From Bacillota bacterium (GTDB lineage Bacteria; Bacillota; Clostridia; Christensenellales; Aristaeellaceae), in assembly GCA_023398575.1 (NCBI GenBank), contig JAEWSC010000058.1, forward strand, positions 44,635-108,634: a stretch of 64,000 nt of DNA. Reading direction: 5' to 3'. The notes beneath the pieces were generated by a model, which searched no databases, had not been told where the DNA came from, and saw only the letters and a program-made list of their open reading frames with translations. A program made the translations under genes and the position numbers. Of this stretch, positions 1 through 8,368 are shown piece after piece (within the stretch, counting starts at the first letter, position 1; each line of letters begins with the position of its first letter).

Positions 1-143
1 TCTGCCGCCGGCTGTGCGTCCGTATACACCTGGCAGGGGCCAGTCTTCTCTCATTCATAGCGCAGCCTTCGCCATCCACAATGGTCTTATGCGTACCTGT
101 ACATACCCGCCCTTTTTGTGCCCCTGCACTGAGTTGAAAGCAC

Positions 144-172
144 TTGCCAACCGCTTGTTGTCATGCTATAAT
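144..172 (+). promoter_or_regulatory. Promoter of tRNA-Ser
   Basis: A -35 box TTGCCA (144-149) is followed after 17 bases by a perfect -10 TATAAT (167-172). Transcription would start a few bases before the mature tRNA at 185. The first 143 bases of the window show no convincing gene. Confidence 0.7.
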
Positions 173-184
173 TTTTTCTTGCGT

Positions 185-273
185 GGAGAAGTATCGAAGT
201 GGTCGCAACGAGCCGCACTCGAAATGCGGTTGTCCGCAAGGGCACGTGGGTTCGAATCCCACCTTCTCCGCCA
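185..273 (+). tRNA. tRNA-Ser (CGA)
   Basis: A class II tRNA. The acceptor arms GGAGAAG and CTTCTCC pair perfectly. The anticodon stem CCGCA/TGCGG encloses the loop CTCGAAA, giving anticodon CGA. A long variable arm and the T loop GTTCGAATC follow, and the CCA end (271-273) is encoded. The length and long variable arm fit serine. It reads UCG codons. tRNA-Ser genes are common integration targets, and foreign DNA does begin soon after this gene. Confidence 0.97.
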
Positions 274-301
274 TCAATACCGACATTAGTTGGTGCAAAG
301 A

Positions 302-328
302 AGCTCACCGTTTGCGGTGGGCTTTTTT
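302..328 (+). terminator. Terminator after tRNA-Ser
   Basis: Stem AGCTCACCG / CGGTGGGCT with loop TTTG, followed by a run of six T. It lies inside repeat copy 1. Copy 3 has the same hairpin with CGCCG/CGGCG replacing CACCG/CGGTG, so the pairing is conserved. Confidence 0.75.
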
Positions 329-518
329 GATTGCCTGCAAATTTACTGTGAATCACAGGTTTTCGGCGCTCTTTTTGCAGGAATACACGAGAAGGCGCAC
401 ATGCGGCATTTTGACGTTTATGGGTAACAAAAGAAAGTGCCTCGAATGACTCATAAATACACGAATCTCCAAAGGCTCTCGTGTAATCGTGCAATGATGC
501 ACCCACCCATTAAGACAC

Positions 519-547
519 AAAAAACCGGCGCTGTGGCCGGATTTTTT
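519..547. terminator. Bidirectional terminator ending repeat copy 1
   Basis: A run of A, stem CCGGC / GCCGG around GCTGTG, then a run of T, so it could stop transcripts from both sides. Near-identical hairpins end repeat copy 2 (3108-3138) and follow the gene at 31742. Confidence 0.7.
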
Positions 548-733
548 CTGTAATGGCTTACCTGCTTGCGTCCTCCGTGGATATTTGTCTATCTTTCCTT
601 GACACATACAAGTGGGCTTCATAGCCAGGCCGTTAACATTTGATTGTAGTTTGATATTTGTTTTTAAAGATTTAAGCGAATTAAGCGGATAAGAATAAGA
701 AAGTCAACTATCTCGTATTATTTATGACTGAAA

Positions 734-775
734 GTCAAAAAATGAGTACGAGCCAAAATTATTCCTCATTTTGAC
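734..775. promoter_or_regulatory. Inverted repeat upstream of the PIN-like gene
   Basis: GTCAAAAAATGAG (734-746) and CTCATTTTGAC (765-775) form an imperfect dyad 40 to 80 bases before the gene at 815, possibly an operator. The rest of the A+T-rich stretch from 561 to 814 holds no gene I can support. Confidence 0.35.
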
Positions 776-814
776 CTTTTTGTGATTGCTTATACGAGGG
801 GGGGCTGGTAAAAT

Positions 815-2848
815 ATGTTTGAGGTGTTAATCGACATGGAGAATACAAATGCACTAATAACGGTCGCAATGTTAGCAGCCGTCTATGAAAATGACAAAAA
901 GGACTATTTGGACATAATCAAGCCCTTTGTATGCAATCTTCTTCCTGTGCGATCTCATCAGGTGGACTTACTTTCACTCCAGCAAAAAATGGAGGATGAA
1001 TATGGATTTGTAAAAATCCCAATTGGCGTTTTGCAGCGAATCGTTTCACGACTCTGCGTAGAACAACCGCCACTTTGTTCACAGACGCGCGTGAATTGTT
1101 ATGTCGTCACGAATCCTTATGACAACTCAGATTTTAGAGCAAAACGCTTGTCAATTAAGGAAAGGTGCAAAGAAGTCTCGGAGGCACTGCAAACATATCT
1201 TCGAAGCGAAAGAGCGACTAATCTTGATCTCAATAGATGCACAGCAGAGTTGTTGCGTTTTCTAGATCAATGTGGTCACCGGGTATTGAATCAAAATGAA
1301 GCACTGCGATCTCTCCCCATCGATGAACGTATAGGGAGGTATATTGCGTGCTTTATCAACATTGAAAAGGAGAAGAAAACCCCGATCTTTGACAAAATTA
1401 AGGAGTTAGCTCGCGGTTACATGGTATATAGGTGTATTTACTTTTTTAGCCAGAGTGGTTTAGAGCAGTCTAGTTTTTCTTTGAACGATGTTACAATATA
1501 TCTTGACACACCGCTTATTATTGATGCCCTTGGGCTTGACACTGAGACAGGATATCGTACCGTTATGGATGCAGTTGGGCTTGCGCAGTCTCTAGGTGCG
1601 CGAGTAACTGTTTTAGAACATAATGTAGAGGAAGCAAAGGGAATTCTATATGCCTATATTACAGCGTATCCTAGGGTGCAATCTTTCGAGTTGCAATATC
1701 TAACTTTGAAAGGATATTCTTCGGTAACCCTTCGTAGTATTGCAGATCAAATTCCAACCAAAATAAAAGAGCTGCTGCAACAAGAAATAGATACTGCACC
1801 CGGGCTTGGAACTTCTTCAGATTGGGATCAAATTAATACAGAAGAAGCCTTGGTAAGGTATTACACGGAAAGTATTCGTGGAAAAGAAAAGGATGAAGTA
1901 AAAGCCGCGCGTATTGAGAATGACGTGCGGACTCTAGCGCATGCAATAAAAATCCGTAATGGTGATAGGCCAAAACAGTTTGAAAATTGCAAAGTACTTA
2001 TACTTTCTGATAGCAAAACAGCTAGGTATGCTGTCCGTTCATTATATGATAATCTAGGGCGAGACGAAATAAATCTTGTTTATAGTCTGATGGATTTTAG
2101 TTGTTTAGCTTGGCTCGCTAGCCCATCACGCTCTACTGATATAGCAGAAGATTTATTACTCTATAATGCAGCATCGGCTCTTACCGCATCTGATCAGGTA
2201 ATTGAATTAATGCTAAAGTACGTTGATGAACTAGCAGAAGTAGGGGCTATCGGCGAGGATATGGCTTTCTTGTTAAGGACGCATCCATCAGTTAAGGTAG
2301 CAGCTGCAGAAGTAACCGGCAATAATGAGCAAACATTCACTCCAGATATGGTAACCACCATATATGATGTGGCTATCACAAACCGCGCCATTGAAGTTGC
2401 GGCCTCACAGTATGCGCCGCAGGTAGAACACTTGTCTGAGCAACTGGAGAATAACAAATCGCAGAATGCCGCTATGCAAGAAGAAATGCGCAGACGAGAT
2501 GCAAAAGACGCAAAGCGAATTAGCAATTTGTCTTCCAAAGCCCAAGGAAAATCAGACTTATTTGTCAATGCGATAAGGAAAGTGCTGATATTTATATTGC
2601 GAATCTTTCAATCTTTGTTAGTTTTATTTGTTCTTTATTCGCTTTATAATGACGCTAAAGCAAATTCTGATTCTGGATTATCCTTTTTCCAAGTTATTGC
2701 TGCTGTATTTGCGCTCATTAGTGCAATAGACTTTTTCGTCCCCAAGATGCGTTTTCTTGACAAGTGGGTCAATAAGTTTGCAAATTTCTGCGGCGACAGG
2801 ATATACAAAAGAGAAATGGAACACGGAAAACGTTACATTAATGTATAA
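815..2848 (+). CDS. Large PIN-like, membrane-anchored protein of unknown function
   Basis: 677 aa, not recognised as a named family. The middle (about residues 225-405) has the acidic pattern of a PIN-type nuclease: LDTPLIIDALG (Asp near 231), VLEHNVEEA (Glu near 267), ENDVRTLAHA (Asp near 371) and LSDSKTA (Asp near 399). A charged, coiled-coil-like stretch follows (about 530-580), then two hydrophobic segments near 590-615 and 625-645. This suggests an N-terminal sensor or partner domain, a nuclease core and a membrane anchor. A second start (MENTN, position 836) has a better spaced GAGGTG site and may be the true one. The gene stands alone between two repeat copies beside a tRNA, a place typical of defence or other accessory genes. 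The PIN assignment is an inference from motif spacing. Confidence 0.6.
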   Translation: MFEVLIDMENTNALITVAMLAAVYENDKKDYLDIIKPFVCNLLPVRSHQVDLLSLQQKMEDEYGFVKIPIGVLQRIVSRLCVEQPPLCSQTRVNCYVVTNPYDNSDFRAKRLSIKERCKEVSEALQTYLRSERATNLDLNRCTAELLRFLDQCGHRVLNQNEALRSLPIDERIGRYIACFINIEKEKKTPIFDKIKELARGYMVYRCIYFFSQSGLEQSSFSLNDVTIYLDTPLIIDALGLDTETGYRTVMDAVGLAQSLGARVTVLEHNVEEAKGILYAYITAYPRVQSFELQYLTLKGYSSVTLRSIADQIPTKIKELLQQEIDTAPGLGTSSDWDQINTEEALVRYYTESIRGKEKDEVKAARIENDVRTLAHAIKIRNGDRPKQFENCKVLILSDSKTARYAVRSLYDNLGRDEINLVYSLMDFSCLAWLASPSRSTDIAEDLLLYNAASALTASDQVIELMLKYVDELAEVGAIGEDMAFLLRTHPSVKVAAAEVTGNNEQTFTPDMVTTIYDVAITNRAIEVAASQYAPQVEHLSEQLENNKSQNAAMQEEMRRRDAKDAKRISNLSSKAQGKSDLFVNAIRKVLIFILRIFQSLLVLFVLYSLYNDAKANSDSGLSFFQVIAAVFALISAIDFFVPKMRFLDKWVNKFANFCGDRIYKREMEHGKRYINV

Positions 2849-2904
2849 ATGGATGTTAGTAAAACCATGTAATGGTACACCTACTATCACCCCACGTACC
2901 CGTG

Positions 2905-3145
2905 CATCTGTTGGTTTTCTTTGGTTACTAACACGTTTGCCTTGAAATGCCAGGCTTTGGGTGCTTATGCTGCCGGAATACACGGGCAGACACATAAGTA
3001 GTATTTCAACGCTAGTGGACCGTAAAAAAGCTTTCAGACAACTCAAAAAAACACAAATCTTAAAAGGCTCCCGTGTAAGGTGTACTGATGCACCCACCCC
3101 AGAGAGACGAAAAATCCCGGCGCTGTGTGGCCGGGATTCCCGCTG
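2905..3145 (+). repeat. Dispersed structured repeat, copy 2
   Basis: A more diverged copy of the element at 271 and 48512. It keeps the CAGGCTTT block, the stem TACACGGG (2979-2986) with CCCGTGTA (3070-3077), the ACTCA...AAATCT block, and the GATGCACCCACCC box. It ends in a hairpin that also terminates the leftward gene at 3153. Confidence 0.65.
3108..3138 (-). terminator. Terminator of the leftward gene at 3153-3770
   Basis: Stem AATCCCGGC / GCCGGGATT around GCTGTGTG, with a T run when read on the minus strand. Confidence 0.7.
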
Positions 3146-3152
3146 GTTTTGC

Positions 3153-3770
3153 TTACTCATAAGCGCATTCTTTAGTCGTCGCACCTTTCTTGCCTCTACC
3201 TTTGTTCACAGGCTTCTTGGCCGGTACATCGCTCTCGGCCTGTGTCTTCGTCTCGGTGCGTTCCGGCTCCGATGTGATTACCAGAAGCTGTCCTTTGCCT
3301 TCGCCCTTAATAATCTCGGTCTTGATGGCCTCGCCGTCCGCCATTGCCGCCGCGATATCGGTCATCGGCTCGCCGGTAGCTTGTGCGTCCTCCAGCGCTT
3401 GGGCGAATGCCTCCACCGCCGATGCGGGAAGGGCCTCGGCCGCCTGCTCATCTTGCATCTGTGATACCGCCCCCGCCACCTTATCCACAACCGGTGCTTT
3501 TTCCTGTGCCTGCGCTTCTTGGGCTAAGGTCTTTCGCGTCCTACGCTCCCGCATCTCCGGGAAAACCTCGGGAAGTACGCCCGGCTCGAACATGATCTTG
3601 AATGTGATCGAGCCGTTCAGGGGTGCATCGAATTTGAAGTCATGCAACTCCAGCTTTTTGAGCTCGTCTGGGATTTCGATGTTCTTATACCGCTTGATCT
3701 CCTTGCCATCCACCAGCAGACATACCGGAACCGCGTCCCTTAATTTCGCCGTGAGCTTGCCCATTTCCAT
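3153..3770 (-). CDS. Small conserved protein with basic Ala/Lys tail, paralogue A
   Basis: 205 aa, family unknown. The N-terminal 70 residues (MEMGKLTAKLRDAVPVC...) are nearly identical to the protein at 31742-32326. The rest is a low-complexity Ala/Glu-rich linker ending in a Lys-rich tail (KKPVNKGRGKKG), which could bind nucleic acid or a partner. A GGGAGG site precedes the start. The two paralogues sit on opposite sides of the prophage in the same orientation, each with a related 5' leader and a related terminator, so the whole unit was duplicated. No enzyme motif is visible. The long rightward ORF over the same bases is a shadow. Confidence 0.75.
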   Translation of the reverse strand: MEMGKLTAKLRDAVPVCLLVDGKEIKRYKNIEIPDELKKLELHDFKFDAPLNGSITFKIMFEPGVLPEVFPEMRERRTRKTLAQEAQAQEKAPVVDKVAGAVSQMQDEQAAEALPASAVEAFAQALEDAQATGEPMTDIAAAMADGEAIKTEIIKGEGKGQLLVITSEPERTETKTQAESDVPAKKPVNKGRGKKGATTKECAYE

Positions 3771-3980
3771 GATGCGTTCCTCCCGTTAATTATTGTAGCC
3801 CTTGCCTTGAGGCACTGTCAGCTTACATATTCACGGATGGAAAGCAATACTTTTCGCGAAGAAAAGCAAATGAAGATTCCGCACTCTACACGCCCACCAA
3901 CGCCGTTATTCGTCTTCGAGGGCGGGCCTCTTGGCCATGCTTACGTCAAAAACGCACCACACTGGCGTTGGTGGCGCGAT
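3771..3980 (-). promoter_or_regulatory. Conserved leader of paralogue A with inverted repeat
   Basis: Upstream of the start, the block AGCTTACATATTCACGG plus TGGAAAGCAA is shared with the leader of paralogue B (near 32385). Further out, CGCCCACCAACGCC (3891-3904) can pair with GGCGTTGGTGGCG (3964-3976), and paralogue B has the matching pair. This looks like a shared promoter plus a structured upstream element; the exact promoter boxes are unclear. Confidence 0.45.
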
Positions 3981-4060
3981 ATGGCAAGGTATGCTTTCTT
4001 AATGGCCGTGACCCTTCCTTTTCGGGGTGCTGCTACAGTCTGCCAAAAGGAGGCGGTTTC

Positions 4061-4212
4061 ATGAGAAATATACTGTTGGATTTGTTTAGAGGGAATCTAT
4101 CGCTATCCAAGCGCCTTATAAACAAGGCACGGACTACGCCCGCACTATGAACCAAATCGTAGAAATCGAAGGGGGAATCAGAGCCGTGATACCCAAAGAG
4201 CATGAGGAATAG
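4061..4212 (+). pseudogene. Broken DUF6809-like gene
   Basis: A strong AAGGAGG site precedes MRNILLDLFRGNLS, a start typical of small DUF6809 proteins. The frame then shifts: QAPYKQGTDYARTMNQIVEI follows in the next frame, with a family-like continuation up to a TAG at 4212. There the sequence runs into the broken end of hsdR. The gene is therefore frameshifted and cut short by a deletion. The family name is from memory of the conserved N-terminus, so it is moderately sure. Confidence 0.5.
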
Positions 4213-5816
4213 TTAAGGCTGCGGACATCGCGCATAAAGAGTAAGCACTCAACAGGCTTCACGTCCGTGCCGGTGGCAATCATATCAACCGTGACAGCTA
4301 TGCGTGGGTTATAGCCATTGCGGAACTCGGACAGAATGGTTTCCGGCTTGTCTGCTCCATAGGTGATTTTGCGGCAGAACTCATTGCCGACACCGAATTC
4401 GTCACGCAGGATCTGAATGATGTCGTCAGCATGGCTGTCGGTCTTGGCAAAGATAATCGTCTTCGGTACTTCCGTTCTGCCGGGGAAGATCTCAGTCAGC
4501 AGTTTATCCTTGAACGTGCGAATGACCGTGCGGATCTGACTCTTGTTCACCACATCGCGGTCAAGCTGTGTCCCGGCATAGGTTTCATCCTCATCGAGCA
4601 TCTCCCACCGCTTTCTGCGGGTCAGGCGGTCGCGCTTCTCAACCACTTGCTTGAGGATAGTCGCACCGCCTTTAGTTATCGCCGTTTCGATGATGAAGGT
4701 ATCGAAGCCGACATTGACATTGTCAAGAACGGCTTGCTCGTGGGTGTATTCACTGACCACATTCTCGTTAAAGTAACCGAAAGTACGCTTGTCCGGCGTG
4801 GCGGTCAAGCCGATTTGGAAAGCGTCAAAGTAATCAAGCACCTGCTGCCAGATGTTATAGATGGAGCGGTGGCATTCGTCTATGATTATGAAGTCAAAGA
4901 ACTCCGGCGGGTACTTGGCGTTATACTGTACCTCGCGAGGTCTGCCGGTTGTCTTATGTTCATTTGGGTTTTCTTCTTCAAGCGACTCATCCAGTTCCTC
5001 GCCGCGCAGGATGGAGTACATTCGCTGTATCGTGCTGATGCAAACCTGCGCTGATGATGGGATAGATGGCGAGTTCAGTCGGCGGACATCGTAAAGTTCC
5101 GTGAACAGTCGTTGGTCATCTGTCGGTGTATAGCCACGGAATTCAGATTCCGCCTGAAGGCCGAGGTTCTTTGTATCCACAAGGAACAGCACCCGTTTGG
5201 CACGGGCGAATTTCAGTAAGCGGTAGACGGTCGTTATCGCCGTGTAGGTCTTTCCGGCACCGGTAGCCATCTGAATCAGCGCACGGGGTTTGTTTTCACC
5301 AAACGACCTCTCCAAGTTTAAAATCGCTGTGGTCTGGCAATCGCGGAAGCCTGTGTTATCAAACGCAGGAAATGACCTCATTCGGTTGCGGAGAGTATCG
5401 TTGTCCTCCAACCAGTCGCGCAGGGTTTCCGGGCGGTGGAAAGAGAACACCTCGCGGGAGCGGGCGTTAATGTCGTTATAGTCGGTAATGCGGGTAATAA
5501 TTCCTGTGGATTCATAGGCAAAACGAATATTAACACCACCGACAGCCCATCGAACGCCGCTTGTGGCGTACCGCTGTGACTGCGCTTCATGGACGGTAAT
5601 GTTCTGACCTTCCTCGGCTCTTTTAGCTTCAATAACCCCGACAGGCTTTCTGTCCACGAAAAGCATATAGTCCACAGGACCAGAATCCGTGTGGAATTCG
5701 CGTACGGCAACGCCCAACTTAGCGGCAGGATTGAATGCGTTCATATCCTGCACATCCCAGTCGGCGGCGATCAGCTTCTTATCTATTTCGATTCGCGCTT
5801 TTGCTTCTGGGGTCAT
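4210..5816 (-). pseudogene. hsdR: Truncated type I restriction HsdR (motor/nuclease subunit)
   Basis: HsdR cuts and translocates DNA in type I restriction. The N-terminal nuclease domain is present (GPVDYMLFVDRKPVGVIEAK, the D...ExK motif near residues 45-66). The helicase follows with Walker A QMATGAGKTYTA, DECH box IIDECHRS and LTATPDK. The reading ends just after FMRDVRS, where the family normally continues into the QxxGRxxR motif and the C-terminal partner domain. The last part of the open frame (to 4134) reads antisense DUF6809 sequence. No hsdM or hsdS is nearby, so it is very likely non-functional. The ATG at 5816 has an AGGTG site; a GTG three codons upstream is less likely. Confidence 0.85.
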
Positions 5817-5829
5817 TGAGTTCACCTGC

Positions 5830-6180
5830 TTTTTCTAACTAGTCCAATCAATAGCTTTTTAGTATAAATAATGTATCCTTACACTTCTTCACGCAATGTT
5901 AAGATATACATTAAAGCCCTGCATGAAATAACATATTTATGTTTCCTATTACAACAACAATCCATATTATAGCAAATAAAACAAGAATTCGAAAGGTGTT
6001 GCGGATGAAACACAGAGATTAAGCTAAATTCGAGTTTTGAACCTCTAACTTTTAAACATCTGTTAAAAGCCCTCGGCTGTTGAATGTTGCTGCCGAGGGC
6101 TTTTGCGGAACAACCTGAATTCCTAAAATAATGGCAATGCATCCGTCCAATGATTGAGCTGCCTCATTGGCTCATACCCC
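5830..6180. other. Intergenic stretch without a supported gene
   Basis: A+T-rich. It contains GCCCTCGGC / GCCGAGGGC (about 6070-6100), a hairpin followed by TTTTGC that may be a weak terminator. Leftward open frames here lack a ribosome binding site and codon structure. Confidence 0.4.
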
Positions 6181-6188
6181 TTTATGGT

Positions 6189-6371
6189 CTAGTCGTCTTT
6201 GTCAAAATACTTTTTAAACATAGAAATAATGGCCTTCTTAAGTTCGGGGCTATAATGTGACCCCACATGCCAGTCGCAGTCTATACAGAAGGCTAGACCA
6301 CCCGCATCAAATGTTATTACCATATTTTTACTTCCACAAATGGGACATATTCTTTCATCTTTTTTACCCAT
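6189..6371 (-). CDS. Small zinc-ribbon protein
   Basis: 60 aa with two CxxC pairs (CPICGSKN and CIDCDWH), so probably one bound zinc. AAAGGAG lies seven bases before the ATG. It could be a small regulator or an adaptor. It is last in the leftward group that starts with the S24 repressor, though separated from its neighbour by about 100 bases. Function unknown. Confidence 0.65.
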   Translation of the reverse strand: MGKKDERICPICGSKNMVITFDAGGLAFCIDCDWHVGSHYSPELKKAIISMFKKYFDKDD

Positions 6372-6472
6372 ATAATGAACTCCTTTGATATCAGATTACG
6401 TTGACTCCTTAGTTTTCTAGCTAAAACCATAGATGATAAAAGTATTCCGATAAAATAGAGGTTAACCCGCTT

Positions 6473-6874
6473 TCATAGATCGGCTTCATTCCGCTCTTCC
6501 ACAACCTTTGTCGCTTTTATCAGCGGTAATGTTTGCCCCTTTTCATTTTCCATGATTGCAACAACGCCGACCAAACGCCCTTTATCTGGCAGCAGAAAAC
6601 TACAATGTAACAGTGCGTTACAGTTCTTCATTATAGCTTTTCTAGTATTACCATTGTAGCTATCGCTCAGCGTAATACTGCGGGGAGTAAAAGGTGAGAA
6701 GGTAAGAATGCCGTCACGCTGCATACGTTTTAAGTGGTCGTAGACTGTCGCCGTAGATTTAAGGCCAACCGCACAACTAATTTCCCTAATAGTAGGGCAG
6801 TAGCCGTGCTCTTTTGTATAAGAGTCCACAAAGCTAACGATTAGGTCACGCCTTGCGGGATTTCTTATGGCCAT
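6473..6874 (-). CDS. LexA-like DNA-binding protein without peptidase domain
   Basis: 133 aa. Residues 1-65 match the LexA winged-helix domain: RRDLIVSFVDSYTKEHGYCPTIREI and SAVGLKSTATVYDHLKRMQRDG-type spacing, then a wing ending in PRSITL. The usual S24 self-cleaving domain and its Ser/Lys pair are absent, so it cannot be switched by RecA in the usual way. The C-terminal part (LLPDKGRLVGVVAIMEN) is unknown. It is the third gene of the leftward operon after the S24 repressor, so it may be a co-regulator of the prophage SOS block. Confidence 0.7.
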   Translation of the reverse strand: MAIRNPARRDLIVSFVDSYTKEHGYCPTIREISCAVGLKSTATVYDHLKRMQRDGILTFSPFTPRSITLSDSYNGNTRKAIMKNCNALLHCSFLLPDKGRLVGVVAIMENEKGQTLPLIKATKVVEERNEADL

Positions 6875-6895
6875 TAAATAAACACCTTTCTGTTG

Positions 6896-7168
6896 TTATT
6901 TTCTCTCAACGAACCAGCGGCCTGTTATTGACTGCCCGTACACTGGGTTGTGCTCAAAAAACAAATACCGCTCCTTGTCTTGAATGCGTACTGTATAACG
7001 ATCTCCCTGTCCACCAGCCTTTTCCGAATAGCTTGGTCGCACATTCAGCACTTGGTCGATTTCATATCGATGTCCGTCTTCCCAAGTCAATGCTTTGGGT
7101 ATCATCCGACCACTGTTTTCAAAAGCCACATCAACAGAAACATACACCCTAGGGTTATTAGCAGGCAT
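6896..7168 (-). CDS. Small conserved prophage protein in repressor operon
   Basis: 90 aa from MPANNPRVYVSVDV, preceded by GAGGTG. Mostly beta-rich by composition, ending in YGQSITGRWFVERK. It sits 40 bases after the repressor gene and just ahead of the LexA-like gene. Proteins of this type sit beside Y-family polymerases in clostridial prophages, but no biochemical role is known to me. The longer upstream frame overlaps the repressor and is not used. Confidence 0.6.
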   Translation of the reverse strand: MPANNPRVYVSVDVAFENSGRMIPKALTWEDGHRYEIDQVLNVRPSYSEKAGGQGDRYTVRIQDKERYLFFEHNPVYGQSITGRWFVERK

Positions 7169-7208
7169 AATCGACACCTCATTCAAGCATAGAGTGAACG
7201 TGTTGATC

Positions 7209-8075
7209 TTATTTGGATTCTTCCTCGGCAAAAAGCTCATCCAGAATGACGCTTTCTTCTGGTGTGGCCAGTTGATCTGGATCGACGATGCCCAATACAC
7301 GGCCAACGCAACGGACGTTGTCGTCCTCTGTCGGATGGATCATACTGTACTTTGTATTATGGGAACGAAGGCCATCCTGCTGATATTCCTTTACATAGCC
7401 TTCTCCCGCTACGACGAAAATGCCTATATCTCCAGCTCCAAGCTCGGATGTATGCTGTACAAATACCCTGTCACCGTTGCGAAAGGTAGGGAACATACTG
7501 TCACCGCTTACGGTGATGATTTCATCAGCCTGCCGCGCGTTTTGGCTGGTACGAACATAAATGTATTCCGGCTCGGTGATACCGTCCAGAGCCATACCTG
7601 TACCTGCCGAAGCGGGCAACTGAGCATCTGCCAGCCTGATAAATTTCGACTTTTTTTCCGCATCAAGCAGTTCGCGCTTTTCATTCTCAGACAGCGTTTT
7701 CAGGATTTGCCGCGCTGTTCGTTTGTTGTATTTGTTGAGTGAGCGGTAGCTACGCATAACTTCCAGTTCATCCAAAGGCGCTGTTGCATCGGTAGGCAAA
7801 CCGAAGAAAACTCCCAGCGGAATGTTCAGGTATGAGCATAGGTCCGTTATTACATCAAGATCAGGGCGAGAATTCCCATTCTCCCAGTTGCTAACAGCAT
7901 TTTTTGAGTAGCCGAACATTGCGCTCAATTGCGCCTGCTCAAGTCCTGCCTTCTGCCGATACCCACGAATAATTTTCCCATAGTCCCGCTTCATCTTCTG
8001 GAATGCAGGCAAGTCTTCCTTTGTCTTTATTGTAGGCTTAGCTTTCCCCTGATCTTTCCGCTCCGGTGTTTTCAT
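7209..8075 (-). CDS. S24-family phage repressor (XRE HTH + LexA-like peptidase)
   Basis: 288 aa. An XRE helix-turn-helix (about 30-95: IIRGYRQKAGLEQAQLSAMF, GYSKNAVSNWENG) is followed by a linker and an S24 peptidase domain. Self-cleavage features are visible: an Ala-Gly site in PASAGTG, Ser in VSGDSMFPTF and the catalytic Lys in GYVKEYQQ. It is expected to keep the prophage silent and to cut itself when RecA is activated by DNA damage. It is transcribed away from the Y-family polymerase, and the space between them holds a nested operator. GAGGGG precedes the ATG. Confidence 0.92.
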   Translation of the reverse strand: MKTPERKDQGKAKPTIKTKEDLPAFQKMKRDYGKIIRGYRQKAGLEQAQLSAMFGYSKNAVSNWENGNSRPDLDVITDLCSYLNIPLGVFFGLPTDATAPLDELEVMRSYRSLNKYNKRTARQILKTLSENEKRELLDAEKKSKFIRLADAQLPASAGTGMALDGITEPEYIYVRTSQNARQADEIITVSGDSMFPTFRNGDRVFVQHTSELGAGDIGIFVVAGEGYVKEYQQDGLRSHNTKYSMIHPTEDDNVRCVGRVLGIVDPDQLATPEESVILDELFAEEESK

Positions 8076-8125
8076 GATAAACCCCTCTTTCTTAGCATAT
8101 AGACCCTTTTGTTCTTAATACCGAA

Positions 8126-8154
8126 ATATTAGCACAGGTTTGCTGTACCGTAAA
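8126..8154 (-). promoter_or_regulatory. Promoter of the S24 repressor operon
   Basis: On the minus strand TTTACG (8149-8154), a 17-base spacer, then TAATAT (8126-8131). The operator half-sites lie about 40 bases upstream. Confidence 0.55.
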
Positions 8155-8191
8155 GAGTTTATTTTTACCATTTCGCATGTTCTCCAAACGC

Positions 8192-8224
8192 ATAATCGAA
8201 TAATCGTTGATTATCAAGGATTAT
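8192..8224. promoter_or_regulatory. Nested operator for the prophage repressor
   Basis: Four half-sites: ATAATC at 8192-8197 and 8200-8205, and GATTAT at 8209-8214 and 8219-8224. They make an inner and an outer dyad with nearly the same centre, in the divergent region between repressor and Y-family polymerase. This fits cooperative binding by a dimeric XRE repressor. Confidence 0.65.
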
Positions 8225-8368
8225 TTGTGTTGTACGCTTGTTTGAATACGGAATCTTGTTCGCTTGTCAGTGAAATGTTTCTGTGTTACCTTATTGGTGC
8301 TTCATGAAGTGGTGATAAGAAATGATAACCGAGTGGCAACATTGAGATGGAACTTGGGAGGTGTATTT

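Larger units (their letters stand above)
271..560 (+). repeat. Dispersed structured repeat, copy 1
   Basis: First of three related copies (others near 2905 and 48512). It starts at the tRNA CCA end and aligns base by base with the 48512 copy over most of its length. It holds a terminator-like hairpin (302-328), a CCTGCAAA/TTTGCAGG stem, a long-range 9-bp stem (384-392 with 477-485), a small GTGCA/TGCAC hairpin at about 490-503, and a G+C terminator at its right end. Bases in the long-range stem change in a compensating way between copies, which suggests a folded RNA or DNA element. No protein is encoded. Confidence 0.7.

Noticed and set aside
87..506. Leftward ORF across the tRNA
   Set aside because: It reads through the tRNA gene and repeat copy 1; shared ORFs in the other copies come from the repeat, not from protein conservation.
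5879..6142. Leftward ORF of 87 aa after hsdR
   Set aside because: No ribosome site, Cys/His-rich random-looking composition, overlaps a hairpin.
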